Origin: Anthonomus grandis grandis | Taxonomy: Eukaryota; Arthropoda; Insecta; Coleoptera; Curculionidae | DNA: 64,000 nt | Direction of reading: 5' to 3' | Assembly (NCBI RefSeq): GCF_022605725.1 | Contig: NC_065555.1 | Span: 22,802,774 to 22,866,773, forward strand | Part shown: piece by piece, positions 19,007 to 32,599 of the stretch | How the letters are laid out: each line of letters starts with the position of its first letter | Position numbering within the stretch: the first letter of the stretch is position 1 | The notes under the pieces: model-generated | Told to the model about the DNA's origin: nothing | Database searches by the model: none | The model's input: only the letters and a program-made list of their open reading frames with translations | Made by a program: the position numbers and the translations under genes

Positions 19007-21591
19007 CTTAAAACCGACCAAAAACTAACGACACCACTAATTATTTAAACATTGTATCCACTTCTTTAGCACCGACTGAGAAAGTTGTTGATTTTTCAAT
19101 TGATTAAATTTATATAAATAAAAAACTACACTATAGGGGAAAAAAGACTAATAATGCATTATTAACGGCGTCTATACATATTTGGAACAATAAATCAATC
19201 AAATAAATAAAATATTCTCATGTGTAAATAAAACAAAATCAAAATCGAACGTCCATCTCGACAGAGCCACGCTTTCAAAGCGTAAACGGATCCGAATTTC
19301 TCGCGTTGCGCGACGTTGCAACTGTTATTACGCAGCTCGAGTAAAGTCGGCTGTAGACATTATATTGACAGGGAGCACGGACTATTATTGTGGTTGCTGC
19401 CAACCGACATATACTGCGTTCTCGATTTGGTTTGCTGAAATGATTGGACGTAGCCTATATGTATTTTATCAGTTTTATATAAATATGTAACATATATTGT
19501 GCAAATATGTATGAGAAAAAACAATAACTTTGCTAAATAAGACTGATAAAAATATCATAATTTCATTCAAGTTTACATTGTATATCTTGCCTGTGTGAAC
19601 TTTTGTGTACCTAGAATGATTACACAGTGTGATTTGTTTTCATCCTGGTCAACAATTCAAGGACTGTGGGACCCATTAGTTGTAAACCAGGAGGAATTGG
19701 CTGTTTTAACTGCTGACTAGTATACCACACAACCAGGAATAAATAAGCTAATTGAAGTAGGTTAGGATTCCGCAGAGTTCATGAAATGTGTTTGATGGGG
19801 CTCAGACCATGTACTTAAGGACATCCATCAAGAAATCATTGAGATTCTACCATATTGATGAAATTGGGAAACCAGGAAGAACTGCCTGTCTTTACTGTTG
19901 ATTAGACTACACAACCAGAAATAAATAAGTTACATGAAGTATGTCAGGATTCCCCAGAGATCATGAAATGAGTTTGATGGAGTAGGTGCAATCATATGAG
20001 GAAGGAAATAAAAATTAGAAGTAAACAGGAATATAACAACTGAACTGTGACACAAACTGTAGACAATCCAATTCTTTGTTATGGAACGGAGCAATACTTC
20101 AATGAAGTTTCACTTAATACTGGATTTTTTCACCAGAAGTTGGATGCATTTATAATTTATATACTTAATGTTATTTGAATGAAATATACATATGTAATTA
20201 TATATACTTTATTTGTTTCAAATCTTGAATAGGCAAAAAGGCACGAGAATCTTTCAATTGGAACTAAAAACCCTATTGTTGAGTAGAAAATGAAATTTAT
20301 TTTATGTTTATATTCCATAACCTGTTTATTGTTTTATCAACTTTTGTCATACAGTTATTTACTTTTAATAATTAAAGAGAAAAATGATCTATAATAAAGG
20401 TTGAGTTTTATTCAAGATTCCATTCCTTAAAGCATAAACCAAATTTGCTCTATATTTCTCTACAGTCATTATTATCCATTTTATACATATCTTTAATTTT
20501 CATAGAAATGTCTATAATAAATAGTTTACATTTCAAAACATACAATTAAAATTTACACTTTTAAATTACAACTTTACACTTTTTAGGCAAACAATCTTTA
20601 CTCTCATATAAAGTAGATATTATTGAGACAGTTTTCTAAGAGCTACTGTTTATAAGTGGCGAGCAGTTTAAATTTGTACATACACTTAATCCAAAATATT
20701 TCATAAACAGTATTTATACCTGAATATTCTTACATACTTAACTTAAGAACTGCTTTATTCTTTTGCTTAATTATAATACATCTTGTTAAATCAATGTTTT
20801 TAATTTATTTAGAAAGTCTTTTAAGATATGTACTTAGGTCATTAAAAAGTTACAATGTCTTGCAGAACTGCAAACATATCTGGTTGTCAAATTGGTATGC
20901 TAGCTGAAAAAGAGGACAACAAAAATCCAAGGGCTAACCCTTGAAGCACACTTACAATTATCTTTTAGTTTCTCATAATGCTCTCGGTCAAATAAATATG
21001 TTAAATCATTTATAATATTTTTGTTAGATTAGCTATTTTACAATTTTATTTTCCAGTAGAAAAAGAACATGAATACTTACCCAATTCTCTTAAATATTCC
21101 TAGTTTATGTGTTTCGATGAGATCACTCATCATTATCAGACTCATATAACCCCACATAGCTGTAATGTTTACATAAAAACCCAGTAAGTTTATAGGTTTT
21201 TCTGCCCTTCTAACCCAACCCAACCCGCTATATTATTTCAATCTTTTAGGTAGGAAAAATAAACACAATTAAATAATTAAGTAAAATCATCTTTATTTCA
21301 TGAACTTATGTTACACTTGCATATCACTTTATGTGATAGAAAAGAGAGATTTAACAAAAACAGCTGTTCTTACACCTAATTTAAACATAAACATAATTTG
21401 TTAATGCCATATACACAAAGGTGCTCACATATGTCGCAGAGAAAACCTTTACACTTCTTAATATTATTATTAATCAAAGGATTTAAAGCCTAAAAGTTTT
21501 ATATTATAATTACATATATGAGAAATCATCATTTAGAAATTCTTGTATTGAGAAAAAACATTTTTTCCATAGATATTGTTTTATAGTAAAT
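19007..21591. other. Long-unit interior, non-coding
   Basis: AT-rich sequence shared with unit 6 and without recognised genes. At about 19686-19985 there is a degenerate tandem duplication of period 185: ACCAGGAGGAATTGG at 19686 aligns with ACCAGGAAGAACTGC at 19871, both followed by ACAACCAG-AATAAATAAG and CATGAAATG. The matching pair in unit 6 is near 33240-33540. It might be decayed transposase coding sequence, but I could not read a frame. Confidence 0.6.
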
Positions 21592-21774
21592 TTATATTGC
21601 AGTAAAAAACTTGGTAGGTAACAGTTTAATGGTAGCAGGGGGAGCATTATAGAGTTTGGGAGCAAAGAAGGAAACCCAACACTTAACCTTGTGTATCCTA
21701 TAAAAATTTGTATATATATGTTCTCTATTTCTCGTAAAATGAAAATTGTACAATTTTGTGTGTGGAGTAATCAC
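21592..21774 (-). pseudogene. Possible non-LTR retrotransposon reverse-transcriptase C-terminal relic
   Basis: A 60-codon minus-strand frame with the pattern YNFHFTRNREHIYTNFYR, then KLYN(A)PPATIKLLP, resembling the TRN...LYN-LP...IK ending seen in Jockey/CR1-like reverse transcriptases. Too short for certainty; no polymerase motif is found on either side. The equivalent frame exists in unit 6 (35218-35400). Confidence 0.35.
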
Positions 21775-23187
21775 TAATATGATGTTTAATATGTACTAAA
21801 CTATATGATATATAAATACTTCTCTGTAAGGGAACTATCTTTGGTATCTAAATAATATAGAATATAGAACAACAACAATAAGATAAAAAAAAGTCTCTCC
21901 AGTTTTGGACTGGCTTTTTCTACTTCTTTTCACCACCATCTTCCACCTTATCATCAACTCAACACTTGAAACATCTAGCTGCCAGAATCTGCATTCCTCC
22001 CCTTCGATAGTGCCACAACTGGATGCTATCTACTGCTTTGATTATCCTCTTAGATGTTTTAAAGCCTGGCATCTCGCTGACCTGAGCATTCAGACTAAGT
22101 GGCCTGCTGCCAGTCATGAGCAAAACCATTAAGATACCCTTGCATGGACTCTAATTGTTAGACCATACAGATATCTATTTGTTATTCATATTTTACTAGG
22201 GACACATAACTGTAGTTGAATTTCCTTACTCTTTTGAGGTTACACACCTCTTGTGTGAAAACTGATTATATGCTTATATGCAAGGTGTAATATAACATTT
22301 ACAGCGTTTAGTTAAGCGGAAATTTGCCAATCTTTCACATTTTGGACCTTATTCTAACTAATAAGTTCAATATTTTCTCCTTTTTGGTCTTGTTATTTAT
22401 TTACATAATACATGTAGAGGTTAGGTTGTCATTGAAGCTCCTCATATTACATTAAGGCCTACCTTTAACGCTTGCGTTTTCTTCACAATTCAAATAATAA
22501 CAATGATCCACAGTCCAGAGTTAGATTTTGTGTTAAAATAAATAAATAGTAATTAAACTTTCACTCCCGCACCCAAAATGCCATGTATGAGTCCTTCCGT
22601 CGCATGAAAACACAGTAAATTCTAAAACTTTACAACTTTGTCGAATGATCACAGGTAAAGGAAGGCGACTTGGTAAAAGATATGCACATAATCGGATTCT
22701 CCAGAGTCTCTAAAATTATTCCATACCGATTTCGGGAAATTCTGAGCTAATTTAAGTATTTTATCAACGAAAATAAGAAGCAAGACCGAGACGATTCATT
22801 CACGTTGACGTCATGTCACTGATGTCATCAAAACTGCGGTAAAAGTCTGCATTAAAATCGCCCGTAGACGTCAAAATTGACCATTTTCAGGCGATGTTTT
22901 AGGGTATAAAAAAAGGTTTTTCCTTTATGATTTGTACATGGAAAAATAGTATAAAGCCTTAGGAACAGTTTAACATCAATTTTGGACCGATTCCAATCGG
23001 TTTTAGTAGTTAAATTTCGATTATAAAAAGGGTCTTATTTTAAGCGGACACGGGCGAACAGCGCAGGTTTCATTGCCTGGGTGACGTGCTTGTTGGGTGC
23101 TAGACCACTTATGGATTGTACCATGATCATCGGGCAACGGGGGGGTACAGCATTCCATTGGACGATTTTTGGTACTTTTCATAGAAA
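21775..23187. other. Long-unit interior, non-coding, with CRE-like site
   Basis: No credible gene; a frame at 21905-22132 lacks an ATG. A perfect CRE octamer TGACGTCA is at 22806-22813, followed by GATGTCATC and GACGTCA; the same cluster is in unit 6 at 36434. A G-rich run lies near 23139-23146. Confidence 0.5.
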
Positions 23188-23364
23188 ATGGAATTTTCTT
23201 GGAAAATGGTAAAATTTGAAACAAAACGGTATTTAGTGGATTATAGCCAGATAAATTTCGCGTGTCTGAAGGCAAAAATGGTCTTTCTACGTTGCATAGG
23301 TATGCCAGTATTAGGCGTCAAAGTTAAAAAAAAGAGTAGAGCAAAAACTACTCTACGTAGATGA
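23188..23364 (+). CDS. Short basic frame of unknown function at the end of the P-like interior, copy 1
   Basis: 58 codons from ATG 23188, with KRYLVDYSQIN, ACLKAKMVFLRCIGMPVLGV and a basic tail ending LRR. The same frame and stop are kept in unit 6 (36799-36993, with a longer upstream extension). It may be the last exon of the decayed element gene, or chance conservation of related DNA. No domain recognised. Confidence 0.2.
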   Translation: MEFSWKMVKFETKRYLVDYSQINFACLKAKMVFLRCIGMPVLGVKVKKKSRAKTTLRR

Positions 23365-23433
23365 TTGTAGACTATATCAGAAAAAAGGTCTTAAAAAGTA
23401 TTATAAATGTTGAGAGTTTCAAATCTCCAAGTG

Positions 23434-24168
23434 TCACCCTTAAAAAGTTATTAAATAAAATGTAATTTTTTTTTTTCAATTTTTTGGACCTTCATGGGAA
23501 AATTTTTTTATTGCTCGCCCTGTATGGTTCACAAGAATTTCGGTTATATGGCATTTGAAAGATAAAAGATGAAGCTTTTTTTTGAAAAAAATTTTTTTTT
23601 CGAAATAAGTTCTGTTTGGCGACAAATTCAAAAAAACTGAAAATGCCAGAACTCGTTAAAAAAATTTTTTTGAAAAAAAAGCTCTAAGTATGTTATTTCC
23701 CTTATAAAACTAAGCCTTTTCAAGGAAAAACTTTTTTTATAAAAGTTATGTTTTAGCCTCTGGACCATTTTGAATTTTTTTTTTACTAAACTTTGATCGC
23801 TTATAATAAATCACCCTGTATACGGATCTGGCTCAAAAAGTATACAGACATGAACCACCCAAGACCCCTTATGTCCTGAAAATTTCAGGTCGATTAAAGG
23901 CTTTAAATTTGAGTTATCGCGTCTGACTCGATTTTGACCGGCTTTTTTACCATTTTTTGACTTCAACTCGCAACCACTTCCGTCGCGGGTGTCGGAAAAA
24001 AAAATTGTTTACATATCCATCATTCCCAATGTATTGAGAGGCCACATGCCAAATTTCATCGTTTCACTAGCCATACAGCCAAAGTTATGAATTTTTATAT
24101 CCCAAAAAACACGGTCGCGCGAGCTCTAGGTGACGCTCATAATATAGTCGCTGACGCTCCTATATAAC
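23434..24168 (+). repeat. Diverged unit tail of the long class
   Basis: Homology with the full-unit tail begins at CTTAAAAAGTTATTAAATAAAATG, exactly where the 63-residue frame of full units ends, and continues through GCTCGCCCTGTATGG and CACCCTGTATACGG to the junction. It ends TATAGTCGC-TGA-CGCTCCTATA, a variant of the junction word. Confidence 0.85.
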
Positions 24169-27100
24169 AAGTATAGTCGCTTCGCTCCTATACTTTTGGT
24201 CCGTGGGGACCAGTTTGGAACCTCTAAGTCCTGTCAGTGATGGGCCTTAGAGGATTTCTTAAAACAAAACAAAAATTATCAGGTGTACCAACGTTTATAT
24301 GCCAAGGAAAGAGATGACCAGTGGTTGGGGTATCATGCTTCAAAGAACCATAATTTGTTATATAGTCGCGTTGTGTGTCGATATACTGTCTTATATTTCA
24401 AATATCTGTCAAAATATATTAATTGTATTCTAAATTAAGCCTGAGTACCAAATTCCAACAGAATCGGACCAATAGCAAAAAAGTTACGGTAGTCACGTGA
24501 CCTTAGCTGAAACTCAAATGTCAGTTATCTGTCATAATTTATTAGTTGTATCCTAAATAAACCATAAATACCAAAATTAGAGAGAAGTTCCCATAAGGGT
24601 CTATTTATTGAAATAGAACAAACGGGATTTTACGTCGATTTGTTTTAATTTTTCTTTTTATTTTGAAAAGTAATAGTAATAAAATATCAAAAGAATTGAC
24701 AGGAGGAGAATGAGAAATAAAAGAAACCATCAACGAATTGAATCGAAGCTATAGAAGTCGAGATATTAGTAAAAATGTGGGAAAAACAAAAGGAAACTGG
24801 TTTTTTCACACGGTATAATTTTTTTTTTTTTAAATGATGACCGACAAATTATAATGTAAGTCCTAAGTTGGCAATTTCCAGTAAAAAAAACCCAAGAAAA
24901 AAAAAAAATTTTTTGCTCCAAAATCGAAAGGGGTATAGCCATGAAAAATTGCGAAAAAATGGTTTTTATTTTTTTCTAAATAAACTATAACTCTGACAAC
25001 TTTTTCTCTTAAACAAAAGTTCTAGGGAATGTTACGAGGTATTTGAATGTTAAAACTAATTGATTATAGCTATCACAGATTCGGAGAAAATTGTAAAAAA
25101 CTATTAATCATAAATATCGAATTATCAAGAGCCCTATGGAAAAATTTCAACTTTTTATTTTTCTATCTTGTACTACTTCAGGATACCTTTCAAAAAGGTT
25201 ATTATCGATTTGACTCTAAAATGAACAGAAAACCTAATTATTTGCATTTATCGATTTTCGAACAAAATCGGGCCCAAAATGAAAATTTTTTCAAAACATG
25301 CTCCAAATTCAAAATTTCTTTTTTCTGGCTAAAGACCACTCAAAAAGTAATAAAAAAGCTTTATGACAAAATTTTTCAAAATCTATAATAATGCCACAAT
25401 ATTACGAGAGAACATAAGTTCCCTTTAAAGCCTATGTATTCGAACCGATGATTTCTTAATTTTTTTTTTAAAGGCAAATTTAACAAAATAAGATAAAAGG
25501 AATAGGGTAATACAAAATATTATCTACAAATATATACATATCATCTAATAGCCAATTTCAATCAAATAGGAAATTTTGATAGTCACGTGACCCTAGAACT
25601 CAATATTTTAAAATTTTGTAAAAAATCAACAATTGCATCTTAAATAAACCCCAAATTCCAAATTTGAACCCAATCGGATTAATAGCAAAAAAGTTATGGA
25701 AGTCACGTGACTTTAAAATTCAATATGTCAAATTTCTGTCAAAATGTATTACTGGCATCCTAAATAAAGCCCAAATACTAAATTTCAACCCAATCGGATC
25801 AATAGCAAAAGAATTATGAAAGTCACGTGACTTTAAAATATAATTTGTCAATTATCTGTTAAAATTTATTAATTGTGTCCTAAATAAAGCATAAATACCA
25901 AATTTGAACCCAATCGGACTCATAGCAAAAAAGTTACAATAGTCACGTGACCCGGAAGTCAAATGTCAAATATCTGTCAAAAATTAATAATTGCATCCTA
26001 AATAAAGCCCAAATACCAAATTTGAACCCAATCAGACCAATAGCAAAAAAGTTACAATAGTCACGTGACCTGGAAGTCAAATGTCAAATATCTGTGAAAA
26101 ATTCATAATTGCATCCTAAATAAACCCCAAATACCAAATTTCAATCAAATCGGACAAATAGGAAGAAAGTTAAGGTAGTCACGTGACCTTAAAACATAGT
26201 CATGTCAAATATCTGTAAAAATTTATTAATCTTATCCGAAATAGGTACTAGGTACCAAATTTCAACCAAATCGCACCAATACCAAAAAAGTTATGATACT
26301 CGACTAACCTTAAAAATCAATAATTTCAAAAAATTTTTATTTATATCCCAAAAGCAATGTTTAAGAATTATTAACATATATTAATAATAAACTAAATAGT
26401 AAAAACTCACCTAATATCTAAATTTTTATTTTAAATTAAATAGATCATTACGACTGACCCGTGTATATATTCAAATAATTTTAATAAAATAATCGGGCAA
26501 ATTTCATTTCGTCTCACCCCGGTATAAAACCACTGACTTTTCAAAAAAACGGCATTTTTTGAAGACGTCAAAATGTTTGCCGAATTTTCCTGGCCGCAAT
26601 ACACAATTTCCCCAATTGATATGCACAGATTCGGAAAGCCCATTCATTTTCTGATTCGGTGCTTCCTTTCCCTGATCGTTTCCGGTTCATTTTCATTCAT
26701 AATTTTACAAAAAACCCAACCAAGTCCCGGCCACCTGTCACGAGCAAAAAATTTGTATCCACCATGCGTCAAAGTATTGTTCCCACTAGCCATTTCATCA
26801 GAGTTTAGGTTGACACCTCCAATTACCTGCAAAAACGCAAAAAAATGGACTTTTTTCATAAAATCGCATTTTTCGGGTACTTGTACTATCGCTGGAACCC
26901 TGAAATTTTAGTATGTGTTGTAAAACAAAATTTCGGATCCTCTAGATGTTGTTTGATCTTTTCACCATGTACAGGGACGTGGCAAATGAATTAAACGCGA
27001 AAATTCGAATTGCTCAGAACCTATTAATGTTGGAAGATTGTAATTTTACATAAATAATGGGGTTATTAAAGTATTTAATCCCTGAGAATATAAATGGTCC

Positions 27101-27825
27101 AGGTGCCACTACGAAAAAGTTATTAAATAAAATGTGATTTTTGAGTCAGACCTTCATGGGTAAAGTTCATTATTGCTCGCCCTGTATGGTTTCCAAAAAT
27201 TTCGGTTATATGGCATATGAAAGGTAAAAGATGAAGTTATTTTTTGAAAAAAAAAATTTTCCCAAAATAAGTATCGTTTGGCAGAAAATTCCAAAAAACT
27301 GAAAATGCCAGAACTCGTAAAATAAATTTTTTACAAAAAAAAGCTCCAAGTATCTCAAATCTCTTATAAAACGAAGTCTTTTCGCCGAAACACTTTTTTT
27401 ATAAAAATTTTTTTTTAGCCTCTGGAGAAGTTTGAATTTTTTTTTTAGTCACTTTTGTTCGCTTATAACAACTCACCCTGTATACCGATCTGGCCCAAAA
27501 AGTATACAGTTCTTAAGCCCCCACCGACCCTTATGTCCTAAAAATTTAAAGTTTTTTAAAGGCTTTTTATTTGAGTTCTCGCGTCTGAAAGGAATTTGAC
27601 CCGTTTTTTTACGAATTTTTGACTTTGAGACAGTACCGCTCCGTTTGGTGGTACCGGAAAAAAAATTCGTTTACGGATCCATCATTCCCAATGTATTGAG
27701 AGACCCTATGCCAAATTTCATCGTTTCGCTAGCCATACAGCCAAAGATATGAATTTTTATTTCCAAAAAAACACGATTTTTCGGGCCCGACGTGGCGTGC
27801 ATAATATAGTCTGCGACTATATAAC
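24169..27825 (+). repeat. Array unit 4 (short)
   Basis: Head to 24633, single A block 24634-25440, 119-bp repeats about 25560-26325, core about 26435-27135, tail to 27825. The head has the short-class variant GAGATGACCAGTGGTTGG. The A block begins A1-like and is A2-like from about 24,830 on. The 63-residue frame is broken by a TAA near 27052. The unit ends in the perfect hairpin at 27804-27822. Confidence 0.93.
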
Positions 27826-30800
27826 AAGTATAGTCGCTTCGCTCCTATACTTTTGGTCCGTGGGGACCAGTTTGGAACCTCTAAGTCCTGTCAGTGAAGG
27901 GCCTTAGAGGATTTCTTAAAAAAAAACAAAAATAAAACAAAAATACCAACGTTTATATGCCAAGGAAAGAGATGACCAGTGGTTGGGGTATCATGCTTCA
28001 AAGAACCATAATTTGTTATATAGTCGCGTTGTGTGTCAATATACTGTCTTATATTTCAAATATCTGTCAAAGTATATTAATTGTATTCTAAATAAAGCCT
28101 GAATACCAAATTACAACAGAATCGGTCCAATAGCAAAAAAGTTACGGTAGTCACGTGACCTAGGCTGAAACTTAAGTGTCAGTTATCTGTCATAATTTAT
28201 TAGTTGTATCCTAAATAAACCATAAATACCAAATTCAGAGAGAAGTTCCCATAAGGGTCTATTTCTTGAAATAGAACAAACAGGGATTTTACGTCGATTT
28301 GTTTTAATTTTTCTTTTTATTTTGAAATGTAATAGTAATAAAATATCAAAAGAATTGAGGAGAATAAGAAATAAAAGAAACCATCAATGAATTGAATCGA
28401 AGCTATAGAAGCCGAGATATTAGTAAAAATGTGGGAAAAAACAAAAGAAAACTGGTTTTTTCCCACGGTATAATTTTTTTTTCTTAAAATAATTATTGAC
28501 AAATTATAATGTAAGCCCTATGATGGCAATTTCAAGTAAAAAAAACCCAAGAAAAAAAAAATTTTTTTTTGCTCCAAATTCGAAAGGGGTATAGCCATGA
28601 AAAATTGTGAAAAAATGGTTTTTATTTTTTTCTAAATAAACTATAACTCTGACAACTTTTTGTCTTAAACAAAAGTTTTCGGGAATATTACGAGGTATCC
28701 GAATGTTAAAACAAATTGATTCTAGCTATCACAGAATCGGAGAAAATTGTAAAAAACTATTAAACATAAATATCGAAATATCAAGAGCCCTATGGAAAAA
28801 TTTCAATTTTTTATTTTTCTATCTTGTACTACTTCAGGATACCTTTCAAAAAGGTTATTATCGATTTGACTCTAAAATGAACAGAAAACCTATTTATTTG
28901 CATTTATCGATTTTCAAACAAAATCCAGCCCAAAATGAAAATTTTTCAAAACATGCTCCAAATTCAAAATTTCTTTTTTCTGGCTAAAGACCATTCAAAA
29001 AGTAATGAAAAAGCTTAATGACAAAAATTTTCAAAATCTATAATAATGCTAAAATATTATGAAAGAAGATAAGTTTCCTTTAAAGCATACTGAACCGATG
29101 ATTTTTTAATTTTTTTTTCAAAGGCAAATCTAAGAAACAATTTAACTAATTAAGATAAAAGCAATAGGGTAATACAAAATATTATCTATAAATATATACA
29201 TATAATCTAATAGGAAATTTCAATCAAATCGAGCGAATACGAAAGAAATTTTGATAGTCACGTGACTTAAAAACATAATATTTTAAAAATTTGTAAAAAT
29301 TCAATAATGGCATCGTAATAAAACTCTAAATACCAAATTTCAACCCAATCGGATCAATAGCAAAAAAGTTATGGAAGTCAGGTGACTTTAAAATTCAATA
29401 TGTCAAATTTCTGGCAAAATCTATTACTTGCATCCTAAATAAAGCCTAAATACTAAATTTCAACCCAATCGGATCAATAGCAAAAGAATTATGAGAGTCA
29501 CGTGACTTTAAAATATAATTTGTCAATTATCTGTCAAAATTTATTAATTGTATCCCAAATAAAGCCCAAATACCAAATTTGAACCCAATCGGACCCATAG
29601 CAAAAAAGTTACAATAGTCACGTGACCCGGAAGTCAAATGTCAAATATCTGTCAAAAATTAATAATTGCATCCTAAATAAAGCCCAAATACCAAATTTGA
29701 ACCCATTCAGACCAATAGCAAAAAAGTTACAATAGTCACGTGACCTGGAAGTCAAATGTCAAATATCTGTGAAAAATTAATAATTGCATCCTAAATAAAC
29801 CCCAAATACCAAATTTCAATCAAATCGGACAAATAGGAAGAAAGTTAAGGTAGTCACGTGACCTTAAAACATAGTCATGTCAAATATCTGTAAAAATTTA
29901 TTAATCTTATCCTAAATAGGTACTAGGTACCAAATTTCAACCAAATCGCACCAATACCAAAAAAGTTATGATACTCGACTAACCTTAAAAATCAATAATT
30001 TCAAAAAATTTTTATTTATATCCCAAAAGCAATGTTTAAGAATTGTTAACATTTATTAATAATAAACTAAATAGTAAAAACTCACCTAATATCTAAATTT
30101 TTATTTTCAATTAAATAGATCATTACGACTGACCCGTGTATATATTCGAATAATTTTAATAAAATAATCGGGCAAATTTCATTTCGTCTCACCCCGGTAT
30201 AAAACCACTGACATTTCAAAAAAACGGCATTTTTCGAAGACGTCAAAATGTTTGCCGAATTTTCCTGGCCGCAATACACAATTTCCCCAATTGATATGCA
30301 CAGATTCGGAAAGCCCATTCATTTTCTGATTCGGTGCTTCCTTTCCCTGATCGTTTCCGGTTCATTTTCATTCATAATTTTACAAAAAACCAAACCAAGT
30401 CCCGGCCACCTGTCACGAGCAAAAAATTTGTATCCACCATGCGTCAAAGTATTGTTCCCACTAGCCATTTCATCAGAGTTTAGGTTGACACCTCCAATTA
30501 CCTGCAAAAACGCAAAAAAATGGACTTTTTTCATAAAATCGCATTTTTCGGGTACTTGTACTATCGCTGGAACCCTGAAATTTTAGTATGTGTTGTAAAA
30601 CAAAATTTCGGATCCTTTAGATGTTGTTTCATCTTTTCACCATGTACAGGGACGCGGCAAATAAATTAAACGCGAAAATTCGAATTGCTCAGAACCTATT
30701 AAAGTTGGAAGATTGTAATTTTACACAAATACTGGGGTTATTAAAGTATTTAATCCCTGAGAATATAAATGGTCCAGGTGCCACCACTAAAAAGTTATTA

Positions 30801-31505
30801 AATAAAATGTGATTTTTAGGTCGGACCTTCATGGGTAAAGTTCATTATTGCTCGCCCTGTATGGCTTACGAAAATTTCGGTTATATGGCATATGAAAGGT
30901 AAAGGATGAAGTTATTTTTTGAAAAAAAAAATTTTCCCAAAATAAGTATCGTTTGGCAGAAAATTCCAAAAAACTGAAAATGCCAGAACTCGTAAAATAA
31001 ATTTTTTACAAAAAAAAGCTCCAAGTATGTTAAATCTCTTATAAAACGAAGTCTTTTCGCCGAAACACTTTTTTTATAAAAATTTTTTTTTAGCCTCTGG
31101 AGAAGTTTGAATTTTTTTTTTAGTCACTTTTGTTCGCTTATAACAACTCACCCTGTATACCGATCTGGCCCAAAAAGTATACAGTTCTTAAGCCCCCACC
31201 GACCCTCATGTCCTAAAAATTTAAAGTCTTTTAAAGGCTTTTTATTTGAGTTCTCGCGTCTGAAAGGAATTTGACCCATTTTTTTACGAATTTTTGACTT
31301 TGAGACAGTACCGCTCCGTTTGGTGGTACCGGAAAAAAAATTCGTTTACGGATCCGTCATTCCCAATGTATTGAGAGACTCTATGCCAAATTTCATCATT
31401 TCGCTAGCCATACAGCCAAAGATATGAATTTTTATTTCCAAAAAAACACGATTTTTCGGGCCCGGGCTCGCGTGCATAATATAGTCGCAGACGCTCCTAT
31501 ATAAC
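27826..31505 (+). repeat. Array unit 5 (short)
   Basis: Head to 28292, single hybrid A block 28293-29095, switching from A1-like to A2-like near 28,480; 119-bp repeats about 29230-29990 (the palindrome at 29377 is mutated to GTCAGGTGAC); core about 30110-30815; tail to 31505. Shares the short-class head variant with units 4 and 7 but ends in the common junction word. Confidence 0.93.
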
Positions 31506-32008
31506 AAGTATAGTCGCTTCGCTCCTATACTTTTGGTCCGTGGGGACCAGTTTGGAACCTCTAAGTCCTGTCAGTGATGGGCCTTAGAGGATTTCTTAAA
31601 AAAAAACAAAAATTATCAGGTGTACTTAGGTCTGGTCAGTCGGGGGGACTAATGTTTATCTGCCAAGAGAGGACCAATTGTTGGGGTATCATGCTTCAAA
31701 GAACCATAATGTGTTATATAGTCGCGTTGTGTGTCAATAAAATGTGTTATTATGTGTTACATATGTCAAATATCTGTCAATGTATATTAATTGCATCCTT
31801 AATAAACTCTAAATAGCAAATTTCAACCCAATCGGATCAGTAGCAAAAGAGTTACGGTGTCACGTGACCTGAACTACAAATTTGAATTATCTGTCAAAAT
31901 TTATTATTTGCATCCTAAATAAACTCCAAATACCAAATTTCATCCCAATCGGATCAATAGCAAAAAAGTTGTTAATTACATAAAAAAGTTTCATTAGAAT
32001 CCTTTGAA

Positions 32009-32440
32009 CATGCCAAGTCCCTGCTGTGTTCCTGGATAAAATCTAATTACAAAAGTATTTTAAAAGCAGGGGAGGCAAGTATTTCTGTTTTTGGCTTCCC
32101 CAAAGATGAACAACTTAAAATTAAACGGCTAAAACCATACCTAGAGATAATTGGGCTCCTACTCAATATTCTGTGGTGTGTGCCAAGCATTTTCATCAGA
32201 ATGATATTATCCGTGAAGATGATTATCTTTTACGTGATGGCACACTCACTAACATTAGAGTTAAAGCAAGATAAGTTTGCTCAGCAGTGCCTCAAATTTT
32301 TTCAAATTTGCCTGCATATTTAACACAAAAAGTGCCACTTCCTAGAGAAAGTCCAGACGAAAGAAATAGTGAACAACAAAAAAGTAATGAACTTGCCAAT
32401 AAAGCCTTTGGGCAACTTGATTTCATAACAAATTTTTAAG
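32009..32440 (+). pseudogene. THAP-domain transposase relic, copy 2
   Basis: Same gene as at 17955 but broken differently. One base is missing after CTGTGTTCCTGG (about 32036) and another at CTAAAACC (about 32132), shifting the zinc finger out of frame. The later part is better preserved than in copy 1: the Tyr codon replaces the TAA, giving EDDYLLRDGTLTNIRVKAR, and VPLPRESPDERNSEQQ follows. The region matching 18440-19035 of copy 1 is mostly deleted after about 32,505, so the P-element domain is missing. Confidence 0.8.
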
Positions 32441-32599
32441 AGCTTATGAGTTATTATTCCCAAAAAATTCTAATATCTGACTTGTGGAATATAAAAATTT
32501 TTGAAGATGAGTTCTCTCAAAACGACTTAAAATGGATTTCACCTTTTCAATTCCATTCATTTCCATTCCACTAATTATTTAAACATTGGATCCACTTCT

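Larger units (their letters stand above)
17577..24168 (+). repeat. Array unit 3 (long, with P-element-like relic)
   Basis: Head 17577-17945, P-element-like interior 17946-23433, tail 23434-24168. The interior replaces the A blocks, 119-bp array and core of full units. Head and tail are homologous to those of the other classes, but the tail is clearly more diverged (for example TTCAACTCGCAACC where full units have TTTGAGACAGTACC). Confidence 0.93.

Noticed and set aside
21905..22132. 75-codon plus-strand frame kept in both long units
   Set aside because: It begins with TTG, has no ATG, and resembles no protein; similarity follows from the duplication of the unit.
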